From assembly GCA_937916345.1 (NCBI GenBank), contig CALFUE010000036.1, forward strand, positions 1 through 15,325: a DNA stretch of 15,325 bases. Reading direction: 5' to 3'. This document shows positions 1-6,499 of this stretch, one piece after another. A model generated the notes under the pieces. The model was given only the letters and a program-made list of their open reading frames with translations. It was not told the origin of the DNA and did not search any database. The position numbers were made by a program, and so were the translations under genes. The stretch is from an uncultured bacterium. Lineage in GTDB: Bacteria; Bacillota; Clostridia; Lachnospirales; Lachnospiraceae. Positions within the stretch are counted from its first letter, which is position 1; each line of letters begins with the position of its first letter.

Positions 1-172
1 AACTATAAAAGTAACACTTGTTAAGTCTCCAATTGGAGCAGTTCCTAAGAATAAGAAGACTGTTGAAGCTATGGGTCTTAGAAAGCTTCATCAGACTGTT
101 GAGTTGCCTGATAATGATGCTGTAAGAGGTATGATCAGGCACGTAAATCACTTAGTGAAAGTTGAAGAATAG
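1..172 (+). CDS. rpmD: 50S ribosomal protein L30, C-terminal part (gene begins before the window)
   Basis: The frame starting at base 2 reads TIKVTLVKSPIGAVPKNKKT and continues to a TAG at 170-172, giving 56 visible residues. Only the first few residues are missing, because bacterial L30 is about 60 residues long. L30 is a small protein of the large ribosomal subunit. The KSPIG motif followed by a run of basic residues and the GLRKL segment are typical of the family. It sits directly upstream of rplO, as in the spc operon of most bacteria, with a strong Shine-Dalgarno for rplO in the 19-base gap. All three proline codons here are CCA or CCT, matching the low-GC style of the first 1.6 kb. Confidence 0.93.
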   Translation, partial: TIKVTLVKSPIGAVPKNKKTVEAMGLRKLHQTVELPDNDAVRGMIRHVNHLVKVEE

Positions 173-191
173 AATTTGAGGAGGTGTCATA

Positions 192-632
192 ATGGATTTA
201 TCTAACTTACAGCCTGCAGAAGGCTCAAAGCATAGTGATAATTTCAGACGCGGTCGTGGACACGGTTCTGGAAACGGCAAGACTGCCGGTAAAGGACATA
301 AAGGTCAGAAAGCTCGTTCAGGAGCACCAAGACCTGGATTCGAAGGTGGTCAGATGCCTTTATATAGACGAATTCCTAAGAGAGGTTTCAAATGTAGAAA
401 TTCTAAGGATATCGTAGGTATCAATATGTCAGCATTAGAAGTATTCGATAATGGTGCTGATGTTACAGTTGATACTCTTATTGAGAAGGGAATCGTTAAG
501 AATCCACGCGATGGTGTTAAGATTCTTGGTGGCGGTGAGCTTACTAAGAAATTGAATGTTACTGTTAATGCTTATAGTGCGAGTGCTAAAGAGAAAATTG
601 AAGCTTTAGGTGGTAAAGCAGAGGTGATGTAA
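192..632 (+). CDS. rplO: 50S ribosomal protein L15
   Basis: This 146-residue protein has the normal length for L15, an early-assembling large-subunit protein that binds 23S rRNA. The N-terminal third shows the family hallmarks: a Gly/Arg/Lys-rich extended tail (RRGRGHGSGNGKTAGKGHKGQ, split by no gap) followed by GFEGGQMPLYRRIPKRGF. The C-terminal domain ends with the usual GGKAEV-type sequence. A GAGGAGGTG Shine-Dalgarno lies 6 to 7 bases before the ATG. The TAA stop shares its last base with the secY ATG (TAATG), which suggests translational coupling. Codon use is low-GC, with all six prolines encoded by CCT or CCA. Confidence 0.97.
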   Translation: MDLSNLQPAEGSKHSDNFRRGRGHGSGNGKTAGKGHKGQKARSGAPRPGFEGGQMPLYRRIPKRGFKCRNSKDIVGINMSALEVFDNGADVTVDTLIEKGIVKNPRDGVKILGGGELTKKLNVTVNAYSASAKEKIEALGGKAEVM

Positions 633-1945
633 TGTTTCAATCATTTATAAATGTATTTAAGATTAAAGAGTTAAGAAGACGTATTTTATTCGTATTTCTT
701 ATGCTCATAGTAGTCAGACTTGGTTCAGGTATTCCTGTTGCAGGTGTTGACCCTGATGTATTCAAGAATCTGTTCAATAATGCCGGAGATGCAATGAGCT
801 TCTTCGATGCAATTACCGGTGGTTCTTTTGAGAAGATGTCCATATTTGCATTAAGTATTACACCTTATATTACATCATCAATTATTATGCAGCTTCTAAC
901 AATAGCTATACCTAAGCTTGAAGAGATGCAGCGTGATGGTGAACAGGGTCGTAAGAAGATGACTCAGATTACAAGAATTGTTACAGTAGCTCTGGCAGTA
1001 CTTGAGTCAACAGCTATGGCAATCGGATTTGGTCAGAGTGGATATCTTACTGAGTTCAATGCATTATATGTAATCCTTGTTGTAGCCGTTCTTACAGGTG
1101 GTTCCACAGTACTTATGTGGATTGGTGAACAGATTACTGAGCATGGTATTGGTAATGGTATATCAATCGTACTTATTATCAACATTATCTCTCGTATTCC
1201 AAGTGATTTAACTTCTCTGTACGAGCAGTTTATCAAGGGTAAAATTGTTGCAAAAGGGATATTAAGTGCAGTAATTATTATAGCTATTATTGTTGGAACT
1301 ATTGTGCTTGTTGTATATTTGCAAAATGCTGAGAGAAAGATTCCTGTACAGTATTCTAAGAAGATGCAGGGAAGAAGACAGGTTGGAGGTAACTCTACAT
1401 ATATTCCATTGAAGGTTAACACAGCCGGAGTAATTCCTGTAATCTTTGCTCAGTCATTAATGCAGACACCTGTAATTATTATGAGCATTCTTGGAAAGAA
1501 TAATGTGGAAGGATTCTGGGGACATATACTTAAGGGATTGTCACAGTCTAACTGGTTTAAGCCAGACCAGTTTGTATATACAATTGGTGCAGTGGTTTAT
1601 ATTTTATTAATCATTGCATTTGCATATTTCTATACGACCATCACGTTCAACCCGCTTGAGATTGCGGAGAACATGAAGACATCCGGGGGATCCGTCCCCG
1701 GTATCAGACCCGGAACGCCCACCAGTGATTATTTGACGGAGATTTTAAACCACATCGTGTTTATCGGTGCGGTAGGACTTTCCATCGTAGCTATTATACC
1801 GATCTTCTTTAACGGCGTGTTCAACGCTTCCGTGTCTTTCGGAGGCACATCTATCATCATTATTGTAGGTGTGGTAGTTGAGACGATCAAGCAGATCGAG
1901 TCACAGATGGTGGTTCGTCACTACAAGGGATTCCTTACCGATTAA
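632..1945 (+). CDS. secY: Protein translocase channel subunit SecY
   Basis: SecY is the ten-helix membrane channel of the Sec translocon, working with SecE, SecG and the SecA motor. The 437-residue length is normal for the family. Recognisable blocks include the first helix region (RLGSGIPVAGVDPD), the plug-side segment SFFDAITGGSFEKMSIFALS, the cytoplasmic loop with ERKIPVQYSKKMQGRR, and the late block FNPLEIAENMKTSGGSVPGI. The C-terminus ends RHYKGFL, as expected. The start overlaps the rplO stop by one base. The gene is compositionally split: up to about base 1600 it uses CCT/CCA prolines and mostly ATT or ATA isoleucine, whereas from about 1650 it uses CCC/CCG and mostly ATC. The reading frame and protein homology are intact across this break, so the product should be functional if the sequence is real. 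Confidence 0.97.
   Translation: MFQSFINVFKIKELRRRILFVFLMLIVVRLGSGIPVAGVDPDVFKNLFNNAGDAMSFFDAITGGSFEKMSIFALSITPYITSSIIMQLLTIAIPKLEEMQRDGEQGRKKMTQITRIVTVALAVLESTAMAIGFGQSGYLTEFNALYVILVVAVLTGGSTVLMWIGEQITEHGIGNGISIVLIINIISRIPSDLTSLYEQFIKGKIVAKGILSAVIIIAIIVGTIVLVVYLQNAERKIPVQYSKKMQGRRQVGGNSTYIPLKVNTAGVIPVIFAQSLMQTPVIIMSILGKNNVEGFWGHILKGLSQSNWFKPDQFVYTIGAVVYILLIIAFAYFYTTITFNPLEIAENMKTSGGSVPGIRPGTPTSDYLTEILNHIVFIGAVGLSIVAIIPIFFNGVFNASVSFGGTSIIIIVGVVVETIKQIESQMVVRHYKGFLTD
1561..1653. other. Compositional breakpoint inside secY
   Basis: The last proline codon of the low-GC style is the CCA at about 1561 and the first of the other style is the CCG at about 1651. By hand count GC is about 35% over 1201-1620 and about 48% over 1621-1920. 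The zone encodes a conserved stretch (FAYFYTTITFNPLEI), which is where homologous recombination or an assembly join between related genomes would be favoured. No repeat or mobile element is visible at the junction. The break is seen directly; its cause is not determined. Confidence 0.75.
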
Positions 1946-1983
1946 TTTCAGGGTTTTGGTCTAATAGGAAGGAGGTTTACATT

Positions 1984-2628
1984 ATGAAAATAATTATGCT
2001 TGGAGCACCGGGTGCGGGGAAGGGCACCCAGGCCAAAAAGATAGCTGAGAAGTACTCTATTCCGCACATCTCAACTGGAGATATATTCAGAGCCAACATC
2101 AAGAACGGCACTGAGCTCGGAAAGAAGGCAAAGGAGTATATGGATAAGGGAGAGCTGGTTCCCGACGAGCTGACCTGTGATTTGGTCATGGATCGCATCT
2201 CAGAGGACGACGCGAAGAATGGTTTCGTGCTGGACGGATTTCCCAGGACGATCCCTCAGGCCGAAGCTCTTGATGCAGCGCTGGAGAAGATATCCCAGAG
2301 CATGGATGTGGCGATCGATGTAGAGGTGGACGACGATTCCATAGTAAAGCGTATGTCAGGCAGAAGAGCCTGCCTGAAGTGCGGAGCTACCTACCATATT
2401 GTATCCATCCCTCCGAAGAAAGAAGGTATCTGCGACAACTGCGGCGAGGCTCTGGTTCTCCGCGACGACGATCAGCCCGAAACAGTACTGAACAGATTGA
2501 GAGTTTATCACAATCAGACACAACCTCTGATAGATTATTACAGCAGAAAAGGTATTCTTTGTTCAGTAGACGGGATGGAGTCGATGGAGACCGTGTTTAA
2601 CAGCATAATTGCTCAGCTTGAAGGTTAG
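1984..2628 (+). CDS. adk: Adenylate kinase, zinc-binding LID type
   Basis: Adenylate kinase interconverts ATP + AMP and two ADP in the cytoplasm. The 214-residue length fits the long-LID bacterial form. The P-loop GAPGAGKGTQ is at residues 7-16, the AMP-binding STGD at 30-33, and DGFPRT at 84-89. The LID domain carries a CxxC pair at C130/C133 and a second at C150/C153, the four-cysteine zinc site of many Gram-positive enzymes; E. coli Adk lacks it. A strong GGAAGGAGG Shine-Dalgarno lies upstream in the 38-base gap after secY. It is followed three bases after its stop by map, as in most Firmicutes spc operons. Codon use is the mid-GC style that continues downstream. Confidence 0.97.
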   Translation: MKIIMLGAPGAGKGTQAKKIAEKYSIPHISTGDIFRANIKNGTELGKKAKEYMDKGELVPDELTCDLVMDRISEDDAKNGFVLDGFPRTIPQAEALDAALEKISQSMDVAIDVEVDDDSIVKRMSGRRACLKCGATYHIVSIPPKKEGICDNCGEALVLRDDDQPETVLNRLRVYHNQTQPLIDYYSRKGILCSVDGMESMETVFNSIIAQLEG

Positions 2629-2631
2629 GTT

Positions 2632-3387
2632 ATGAATGTTTCGGTAAAAACCCCACGGGAAATAGCACTCATGAGAGAAGCGGGAAAGAACCTGGCTCTC
2701 GCTCACGAGTATGTGGAGAAAAACATTTCTCCGGGGATGTCGACTATGGACGTCAACGAGTTGGCAGACGACTACATCCGCTCCCGTGGGTGTGTGCCGA
2801 ATTTTCTGAATTACGAAGGCTTCCCCGCCACAGCTTGTGTGAGCCTGAACGACGAAGTCGTCCACGGCATACCAAAGAGCGACAGAAAGCTTATGGAGGG
2901 AGACATAGTCAGCATTGACATGGGACTCATCTATGAGGGTTATCATTCCGATGCGGCCAGGACCTACGGGGTCGGGCACATCAGCCGTGAGGCGGAGCTT
3001 CTCATAGAGAGGACGAGAAACAGTTTTTTCGAGGGGATCAGGTATGCGAGAGCGGGTCGTCATCTTCATGATATATCCAGAGCGATTGCAGGATATGCGT
3101 CGCACTACCACTACGGAGTGGTGAGAGATCTGACGGGACACGGCATAGGGACTCATCTACATGAGGATCCGCCAATCCCGAACAATTTCAAGCTCACCCC
3201 CGGGATAAAGCTTCTGCCGGGTATGACCCTGGCAATAGAGCCCATGATTACTTTGGGAACATGGAGAGTAGTGTGGCTCGACGATGACTGGACGGTAGTG
3301 ACAGCGGACGGCTCCCTGTCAGCGCATTACGAGAACACGGTGCTGATCACCGATGGAGAGCCGGAGATATTGACTTTGATCAATTGA
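2632..3387 (+). CDS. map: Type I methionine aminopeptidase
   Basis: This enzyme removes the initiator methionine from nascent proteins. The protein has 251 residues, normal for the bacterial class Ia enzyme. All metal and catalytic residues are present: H78 in NDEVVHGIP, D96 and D107 in SIDMGLIYEGYHSDAARTYG, H170 in GHGIG, E203 in AIEP and E234 in HYENTV. It begins three bases after the adk stop with only a weak ribosome binding site (GAAGGTTAGG), so its translation probably depends on ribosomes finishing adk. The start at 2632 gives MNVSVKTPREIALMREAG, which aligns with the usual N-terminus. Confidence 0.97.
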   Translation: MNVSVKTPREIALMREAGKNLALAHEYVEKNISPGMSTMDVNELADDYIRSRGCVPNFLNYEGFPATACVSLNDEVVHGIPKSDRKLMEGDIVSIDMGLIYEGYHSDAARTYGVGHISREAELLIERTRNSFFEGIRYARAGRHLHDISRAIAGYASHYHYGVVRDLTGHGIGTHLHEDPPIPNNFKLTPGIKLLPGMTLAIEPMITLGTWRVVWLDDDWTVVTADGSLSAHYENTVLITDGEPEILTLIN

Positions 3388-3411
3388 GTTTTTAGGAGAA
3401 TTTACGGACAA

Positions 3412-3630
3412 ATGTCAAAAGCAGATGTTATTGAAGTAGAAGGAAAAGTAGTTGAAAAGCTGCCGAACGCCATGTTCTCGGTAGAATTGGAGAACGGACA
3501 TCAGATACTCGCGCACATCAGCGGGAAGCTGCGAATGAACTTTATCAGGATACTTCCCGGAGACAAGGTTACTATAGAGATGTCACCATATGATCTCACT
3601 AAGGGACGTATCATTTGGAGAGATAAATAA
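3412..3630 (+). CDS. infA: Translation initiation factor IF-1
   Basis: IF-1 is a single OB-fold protein that occupies the A site of the 30S subunit during initiation. The 72-residue length is exact for the family. Signature segments are MSKADVIEVEGKVVE at the N-terminus, ENGHQILAHISGKLR in the middle, and VTIEMSPYDLTKGRIIWRDK shape at the end. A TAGGAG Shine-Dalgarno precedes the ATG in the 24-base gap after map. No KOW-domain gene lies between map and infA, although one occurs there in many Clostridia. Confidence 0.97.
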   Translation: MSKADVIEVEGKVVEKLPNAMFSVELENGHQILAHISGKLRMNFIRILPGDKVTIEMSPYDLTKGRIIWRDK

Positions 3631-3634
3631 GATA

Positions 3635-3657
3635 GATTGTATTTGAAAAATACAATC
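3635..3657 (+). other. AT-rich hairpin after infA
   Basis: A perfect 9-bp inverted repeat (3635-3643 with 3649-3657) encloses a 5-base loop, starting five bases after the infA stop. It is followed by an A-rich run, not by a T tract, so it does not read as a standard intrinsic terminator on the + strand. It could stabilise the 3' end of an upstream transcript or mark a processing site. The structure is seen in the sequence; the role is a guess. Confidence 0.5.
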
Positions 3658-3673
3658 CAAAACAAAAAATAGT

Positions 3674-3702
3674 TTGCAATCATAAAATGTGCGTAGTAAA
3701 AT
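3674..3702 (+). promoter_or_regulatory. Candidate sigma-A type internal promoter for rpmJ-rpsM-rpsK-rpsD-rpoA-rplQ
   Basis: TTGCAA at 3674-3679 and TAAAAT at 3697-3702 are separated by exactly 17 bases. The -10 matches the consensus at 5 of 6 positions and the -35 at 4 of 6. Transcription would start near 3709, leaving about 50 bases before the rpmJ ATG with its AGGAGG site. The 130-base infA-rpmJ gap is the longest in the ribosomal block and the most AT-rich, which supports a regulatory role. The region is AT-rich enough that a chance match is possible. Confidence 0.4.
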
Positions 3703-3760
3703 ACTCAACGTGTGTTTTATGAGGATATATAAGGAAGAGAGACAGAAAGGAGGCCTGGCT

Positions 3761-3874
3761 ATGAAGGTTAGATCTTCAGTGAAGCCGATTTGCGAAAAGT
3801 GCAAAGTCATCAAGAGAAAAGGTAGCATTCGTATCATTTGCGAGAATCCAAAGCACAAGCAGAGACAGGGTTGA
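3761..3874 (+). CDS. rpmJ: 50S ribosomal protein L36, zinc-binding form
   Basis: L36 is the smallest large-subunit protein, here 37 residues. It carries the complete zinc ribbon: C11, C14, C27 and H32 in CEKCKVIKRKGSIRIICENP followed by KHKQRQG. The longer open frame beginning at 3689 is rejected, because the ATG at 3761 has an AGGAGG Shine-Dalgarno at the right distance and gives the canonical MKVRSSVKPICEKC start. It heads the segment that in many bacteria forms the alpha operon. Confidence 0.97.
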   Translation: MKVRSSVKPICEKCKVIKRKGSIRIICENPKHKQRQG

Positions 3875-3897
3875 TAGTATAATAAAGTAGTTTTTGT

Positions 3898-3912
3898 TGC
3901 CCTGAGAGGGCA
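3898..3912 (+). other. Short hairpin in the rpmJ-rpsM gap
   Basis: A 6-bp stem (3898-3903 with 3907-3912) with a 3-base loop lies 28 bases before the rpsM ATG. It is followed by an AT-rich stretch but no run of T. S4 controls the alpha operon in E. coli by binding a structure around the S13 start, so a leader structure here is of interest. This stem alone is too small to claim homology to that pseudoknot. Confidence 0.3.
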
Positions 3913-3940
3913 GATATTATATTTTGGAGGTAAATGAAAA

Positions 3941-4309
3941 ATGGCTCGTATCGCAGGTGTTGATTTACCAAGAGAGAAGCGGGTTGAGATCGGATTGACT
4001 TACATATACGGTATCGGCAGGCCAAGCTCAGTGAAAATATTAGAAAAAGCAAAAGTAGATCCGGACACACGCTGCAAGGATCTGACAGACGATGAGGTCA
4101 AGAGGCTTTCCGATGTCATAGAGGAATCTATGACGGTAGAGGGTGATCTCCGCAGAGAGATCGCTATGAATATCAAGAGACTTCAGGAGATTGGCTGCTA
4201 CAGAGGTATCCGTCACAGGAAGGGACTTCCCGTGCGCGGTCAAAAGACAAAGACAAATGCTCGTACCAGAAAAGGTCCGAAGAGAACTGTAGCAAACAAG
4301 AAAAAGTAA
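3941..4309 (+). CDS. rpsM: 30S ribosomal protein S13
   Basis: S13 sits in the head of the small subunit and contacts 16S rRNA, tRNA and the large subunit. The 122-residue length is normal. The N-terminus MARIAGVDLPREKRVEIGLTYIYGIG contains the family helix-two-turn-helix opening, shown here only as its recognisable parts ARIAGVDLP and YIYGIG. The C-terminal tail RHRKGLPVRGQKTKTNARTR is the conserved basic extension. A TGGAGG Shine-Dalgarno precedes it. A nearer ATG at 3934 lies in another frame and is not used. Confidence 0.97.
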   Translation: MARIAGVDLPREKRVEIGLTYIYGIGRPSSVKILEKAKVDPDTRCKDLTDDEVKRLSDVIEESMTVEGDLRREIAMNIKRLQEIGCYRGIRHRKGLPVRGQKTKTNARTRKGPKRTVANKKK

Positions 4310-4344
4310 TCCTAAGCGTATATTCATCGTAGAAAGGAATAATC

Positions 4345-4740
4345 ATGGCTAAGAAAGTCACAAAAAAAACAACCAAAAAACGCGTAAAGAAGAATGTTGA
4401 GCGTGGTCAGGCGCATATTCAGGCATCTTTCAACAATACAATAGTAACTCTGACTGACACTGAGGGGAATGCTCTGTCATGGGCATCAGCAGGAGGACTG
4501 GGATTCAGAGGCTCGAAGAAATCTACTCCCTACGCTGCCCAGATGGCATCAGAGACAGCTACGAATGCTGCAAAGCTCCATGGCTTAAAGACAGTTGATG
4601 TCTTCGTAAAAGGCCCGGGATCCGGAAGAGAGGCTGCTATAAGGGCTCTTGATGCAGCAGGGCTCGAGGTTACATCCATTACGGATGTCACGCCTGTTCC
4701 CCACAATGGCTGCCGTCCGCCGAAGCGCAGACGCGTCTGA
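4345..4740 (+). CDS. rpsK: 30S ribosomal protein S11
   Basis: S11 forms part of the small-subunit platform beside the E site. It has 131 residues, the usual length. The N-terminal 20 residues are a Lys/Arg/Thr-rich tail. The core shows HIQASFNNTIVTLTD, GNALSWASAGGLGFRGSKKS and VKGPGSGREAAIRAL, and the protein ends in the invariant HNGCRPPKRRRV. The asparagine-glycine pair near the end (HNG) is the position of the isoaspartate seen in S11 of E. coli. An AGAAAGGA ribosome binding site lies upstream. Confidence 0.97.
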   Translation: MAKKVTKKTTKKRVKKNVERGQAHIQASFNNTIVTLTDTEGNALSWASAGGLGFRGSKKSTPYAAQMASETATNAAKLHGLKTVDVFVKGPGSGREAAIRALDAAGLEVTSITDVTPVPHNGCRPPKRRRV

Positions 4741-4779
4741 GAACCAGTGGCATTTGTAAATGATTAGGAGGAGTTAAAA

Positions 4780-5373
4780 ATGGCAGTATATAGAGTACCG
4801 GTACTGAAAAGATGCAGATCTTTAGGTTTAGAGCCTGGGTTCTTAGGTTACGATAAAAAGTCAAGGAGAAAGCCAAACCACGGCACAAGAAAGGTCTCAG
4901 AATACGGACTTCAGCTCCGCGAGAAGCAGAAGGCAAAATTCATCTACGGCGTATTAGAGAAGCCCTTCCGCAACTACTACGAGAAGGCTGACAGGATGAA
5001 GGGCATGACTGGTTCAAACCTCATGACTATGCTTGAGAGCCGTCTTGATAATGTGGTGTTCCGTATGGGTTTTGCGCGCACTAGACGCGAGGCTCGCCAG
5101 GTGGTTGACCATAAGTTTGTTCTGGTAAACGGCAAGCAGATCAATATCCCTTCATATCTCGTTAAGGCAGGAGACACCATCGAGATAAAGGAGAGCAAAA
5201 AATCAATACAGAGATTCAAGGATATCGTTGGTTCTACAGAAGGCAGACTTAAGCCTGAGTGGGTTGAGGTTGATCTGGACAATCTGAGCGGAAAGGTAAA
5301 AGAGCTTCCCACCAGAGAGCAGATCGACGTTCCCGTAAATGAGATGCTTATAGTCGAGCTGTACTCAAAGTAA
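4780..5373 (+). CDS. rpsD: 30S ribosomal protein S4, zinc-less form
   Basis: S4 is a primary 16S rRNA binder that nucleates assembly of the small-subunit body, and in several bacteria it autoregulates this operon. The length is 197 residues. The N-terminal domain (AVYRVPVLKRCRSLGLEPGF) has a single cysteine where zinc-type S4 has four, so it is the C-minus form common in Clostridia. The S4 RNA-binding domain lies around residues 88-150, with SRLDNVVFRMGFARTRREAR followed by HKFVLVNGKQINIPSYLV. It ends VNEMLIVELYSK, as expected. The Shine-Dalgarno is AGGAGGAG. Confidence 0.97.
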   Translation: MAVYRVPVLKRCRSLGLEPGFLGYDKKSRRKPNHGTRKVSEYGLQLREKQKAKFIYGVLEKPFRNYYEKADRMKGMTGSNLMTMLESRLDNVVFRMGFARTRREARQVVDHKFVLVNGKQINIPSYLVKAGDTIEIKESKKSIQRFKDIVGSTEGRLKPEWVEVDLDNLSGKVKELPTREQIDVPVNEMLIVELYSK

Positions 5374-5403
5374 TAAGTAACCATGTTGAGAAAATCCTGA
5401 TAA

Positions 5404-5410
5404 AGGAGGT
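5404..5410 (+). promoter_or_regulatory. Ribosome binding site that sets the rpoA start at GTG 5417
   Basis: AGGAGGT occupies 5404-5410 and directly abuts the in-frame ATG at 5411, leaving no spacer. The GTG two codons later, at 5417, is seven bases from the AGGAGG core, which is ideal. The ATG is therefore unlikely to be the main start. Confidence 0.75.
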
Positions 5411-5416
5411 ATGGCA

Positions 5417-6376
5417 GTGTTTGACTTTGAGAAACCGAAGATTGAGATCGCTGAGATATCTGATAACAATAAATACGGCAGGTTTGTGGCTGAGCCTCTT
5501 GAGCGCGGCTACGGCACGACCCTTGGCAATTCGCTCCGCAGGATCATGCTTTCGAGCCTTCTGGGCTGCGCAGTCAGCCAGATAAAGATCGATGGCGTAC
5601 TCCACGAATTTTCATCCATACCGGGTGTAAAGGAAGACGTTACCGAGATAGTAATGAATATAAAAAATCTTGCCCTTAAAAACAGCGGTGACCAGTCCGA
5701 GACAAAGATGGGCTACATAGAGTTCGAGGGTGAGGGTGATGTGAAAGCATCTGATATACATGTGGATCCGGACATCGAGATTATGAATCCGGATTTGGTG
5801 ATCGCTCACTTAAATGGCGGTGAGAACTGCAGACTCTATATGGAACTCACCATCACCTGCGGCAGAGGTTATGTTTCAGCTGAGAAAAACAAGAGCGATG
5901 ATCTGCCTATAGGTGTAATCGCCATCGATTCGATTTACACACCTGTAGAGCGTGTAAATATGACAGTTGAAAATACCCGTGTAGGTCAGGTGACTGACTT
6001 TGACAAGCTCACGCTGGATGTGTTCACAAACGGCACATTGGGACCCGACGAGGCAGTCAGCCTCGCGGCAAAGGTGTTGAGCGAACACCTGAATCTGTTC
6101 ATCGACCTCTCCGAGGCCGGTCAGGAGCTTGAGGTCATAAAGATCGACAACGAAGTTCCCGAGACAAAGGCACTGGAGCTTTCTATCGATGAGTTAGAAC
6201 TCTCGGTTCGTTCTTACAACTGTTTGAAGCGTGCGGGTATCAATACCGTTCAGGAACTCTGCAACAAGACTTCTGATGAGATGATGAGAGTCAGAAACCT
6301 TGGACGCAAGTCCTTAGAGGAAGTCCTTGCAAAGCTTGATGAACTCGGGCTCTCACTCAGCAAAGGTGATAAATAA
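5417..6376 (+). CDS. rpoA: DNA-directed RNA polymerase alpha subunit
   Basis: The alpha subunit dimerises to nucleate RNA polymerase assembly and contacts promoter UP elements and activators. From the GTG at 5417 the protein has 319 residues and begins (M)FDFEKPKIEIAEIS, the usual Lachnospiraceae N-terminus. An in-frame ATG at 5411 would add MA but lies right against the Shine-Dalgarno. The N-terminal domain shows EPLERGYGTTLGNSLRRIML and HEFSSIPGVKEDVTEI. The C-terminal domain covers the last 70 or so residues, with LELSVRSYNCLKRAGINTV and RVRNLGRKSLEEV, the helix-hairpin-helix DNA-binding surface. It follows rpsD after a 43-base gap. Confidence 0.96.
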   Translation: MFDFEKPKIEIAEISDNNKYGRFVAEPLERGYGTTLGNSLRRIMLSSLLGCAVSQIKIDGVLHEFSSIPGVKEDVTEIVMNIKNLALKNSGDQSETKMGYIEFEGEGDVKASDIHVDPDIEIMNPDLVIAHLNGGENCRLYMELTITCGRGYVSAEKNKSDDLPIGVIAIDSIYTPVERVNMTVENTRVGQVTDFDKLTLDVFTNGTLGPDEAVSLAAKVLSEHLNLFIDLSEAGQELEVIKIDNEVPETKALELSIDELELSVRSYNCLKRAGINTVQELCNKTSDEMMRVRNLGRKSLEEVLAKLDELGLSLSKGDK

Positions 6377-6445
6377 ATGATCAAGCAGGCTGTTGCCGGC
6401 GTCACGCAGATAAGACCAAAGATGCGCTGCATGTTCGCTGCCTGA
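6377..6445 (+). CDS. Possible 22-codon small ORF between rpoA and rplQ
   Basis: An ATG directly follows the rpoA TAA (TAAATG, no gap) and opens a frame ending in TGA at 6443-6445. It would encode a 22-residue peptide beginning MIKQAVAGVTQIRPK. AAAGGTGAT, at the end of rpoA, sits about 7 bases before this ATG and could serve as its ribosome binding site. I recognise no homologue. The 123-base rpoA-rplQ gap is unusually long for this operon, so it could instead be an rplQ leader in which the ORF is incidental. The chance of a frame this short is high. Confidence 0.22.
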   Translation: MIKQAVAGVTQIRPKMRCMFAA

Positions 6446-6499
6446 AAGATCGCGGAGAAGCAGATTGTAAGCTTCGTTAATATTTAGGAGGAAAAAGAA

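Noticed and set aside
1033..1422. Antisense open frame of 129 codons within secY
   Set aside because: It is a shadow of the SecY reading frame, with no ribosome binding site and no recognisable protein features.
2563..3156. Antisense open frame of 197 codons across adk-map
   Set aside because: Both adk and map are complete, with all catalytic residues; the reverse frame resembles no family and is probably an effect of codon bias.
3635..3660. infA-rpmJ hairpin as an intrinsic terminator
   Set aside because: The stem is AT-rich and followed by A residues, not T residues.
3689..3760. Longer L36 reading frame starting at 3689
   Set aside because: The ATG at 3761 has AGGAGG upstream and gives the normal 37-residue protein; the extra part is the AT-rich leader.
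3878..3883. Perfect TATAAT box just after rpmJ
   Set aside because: No acceptable -35 sequence lies 16-18 bases upstream and there is no extended -10 TG; AT-rich chance match is likely.
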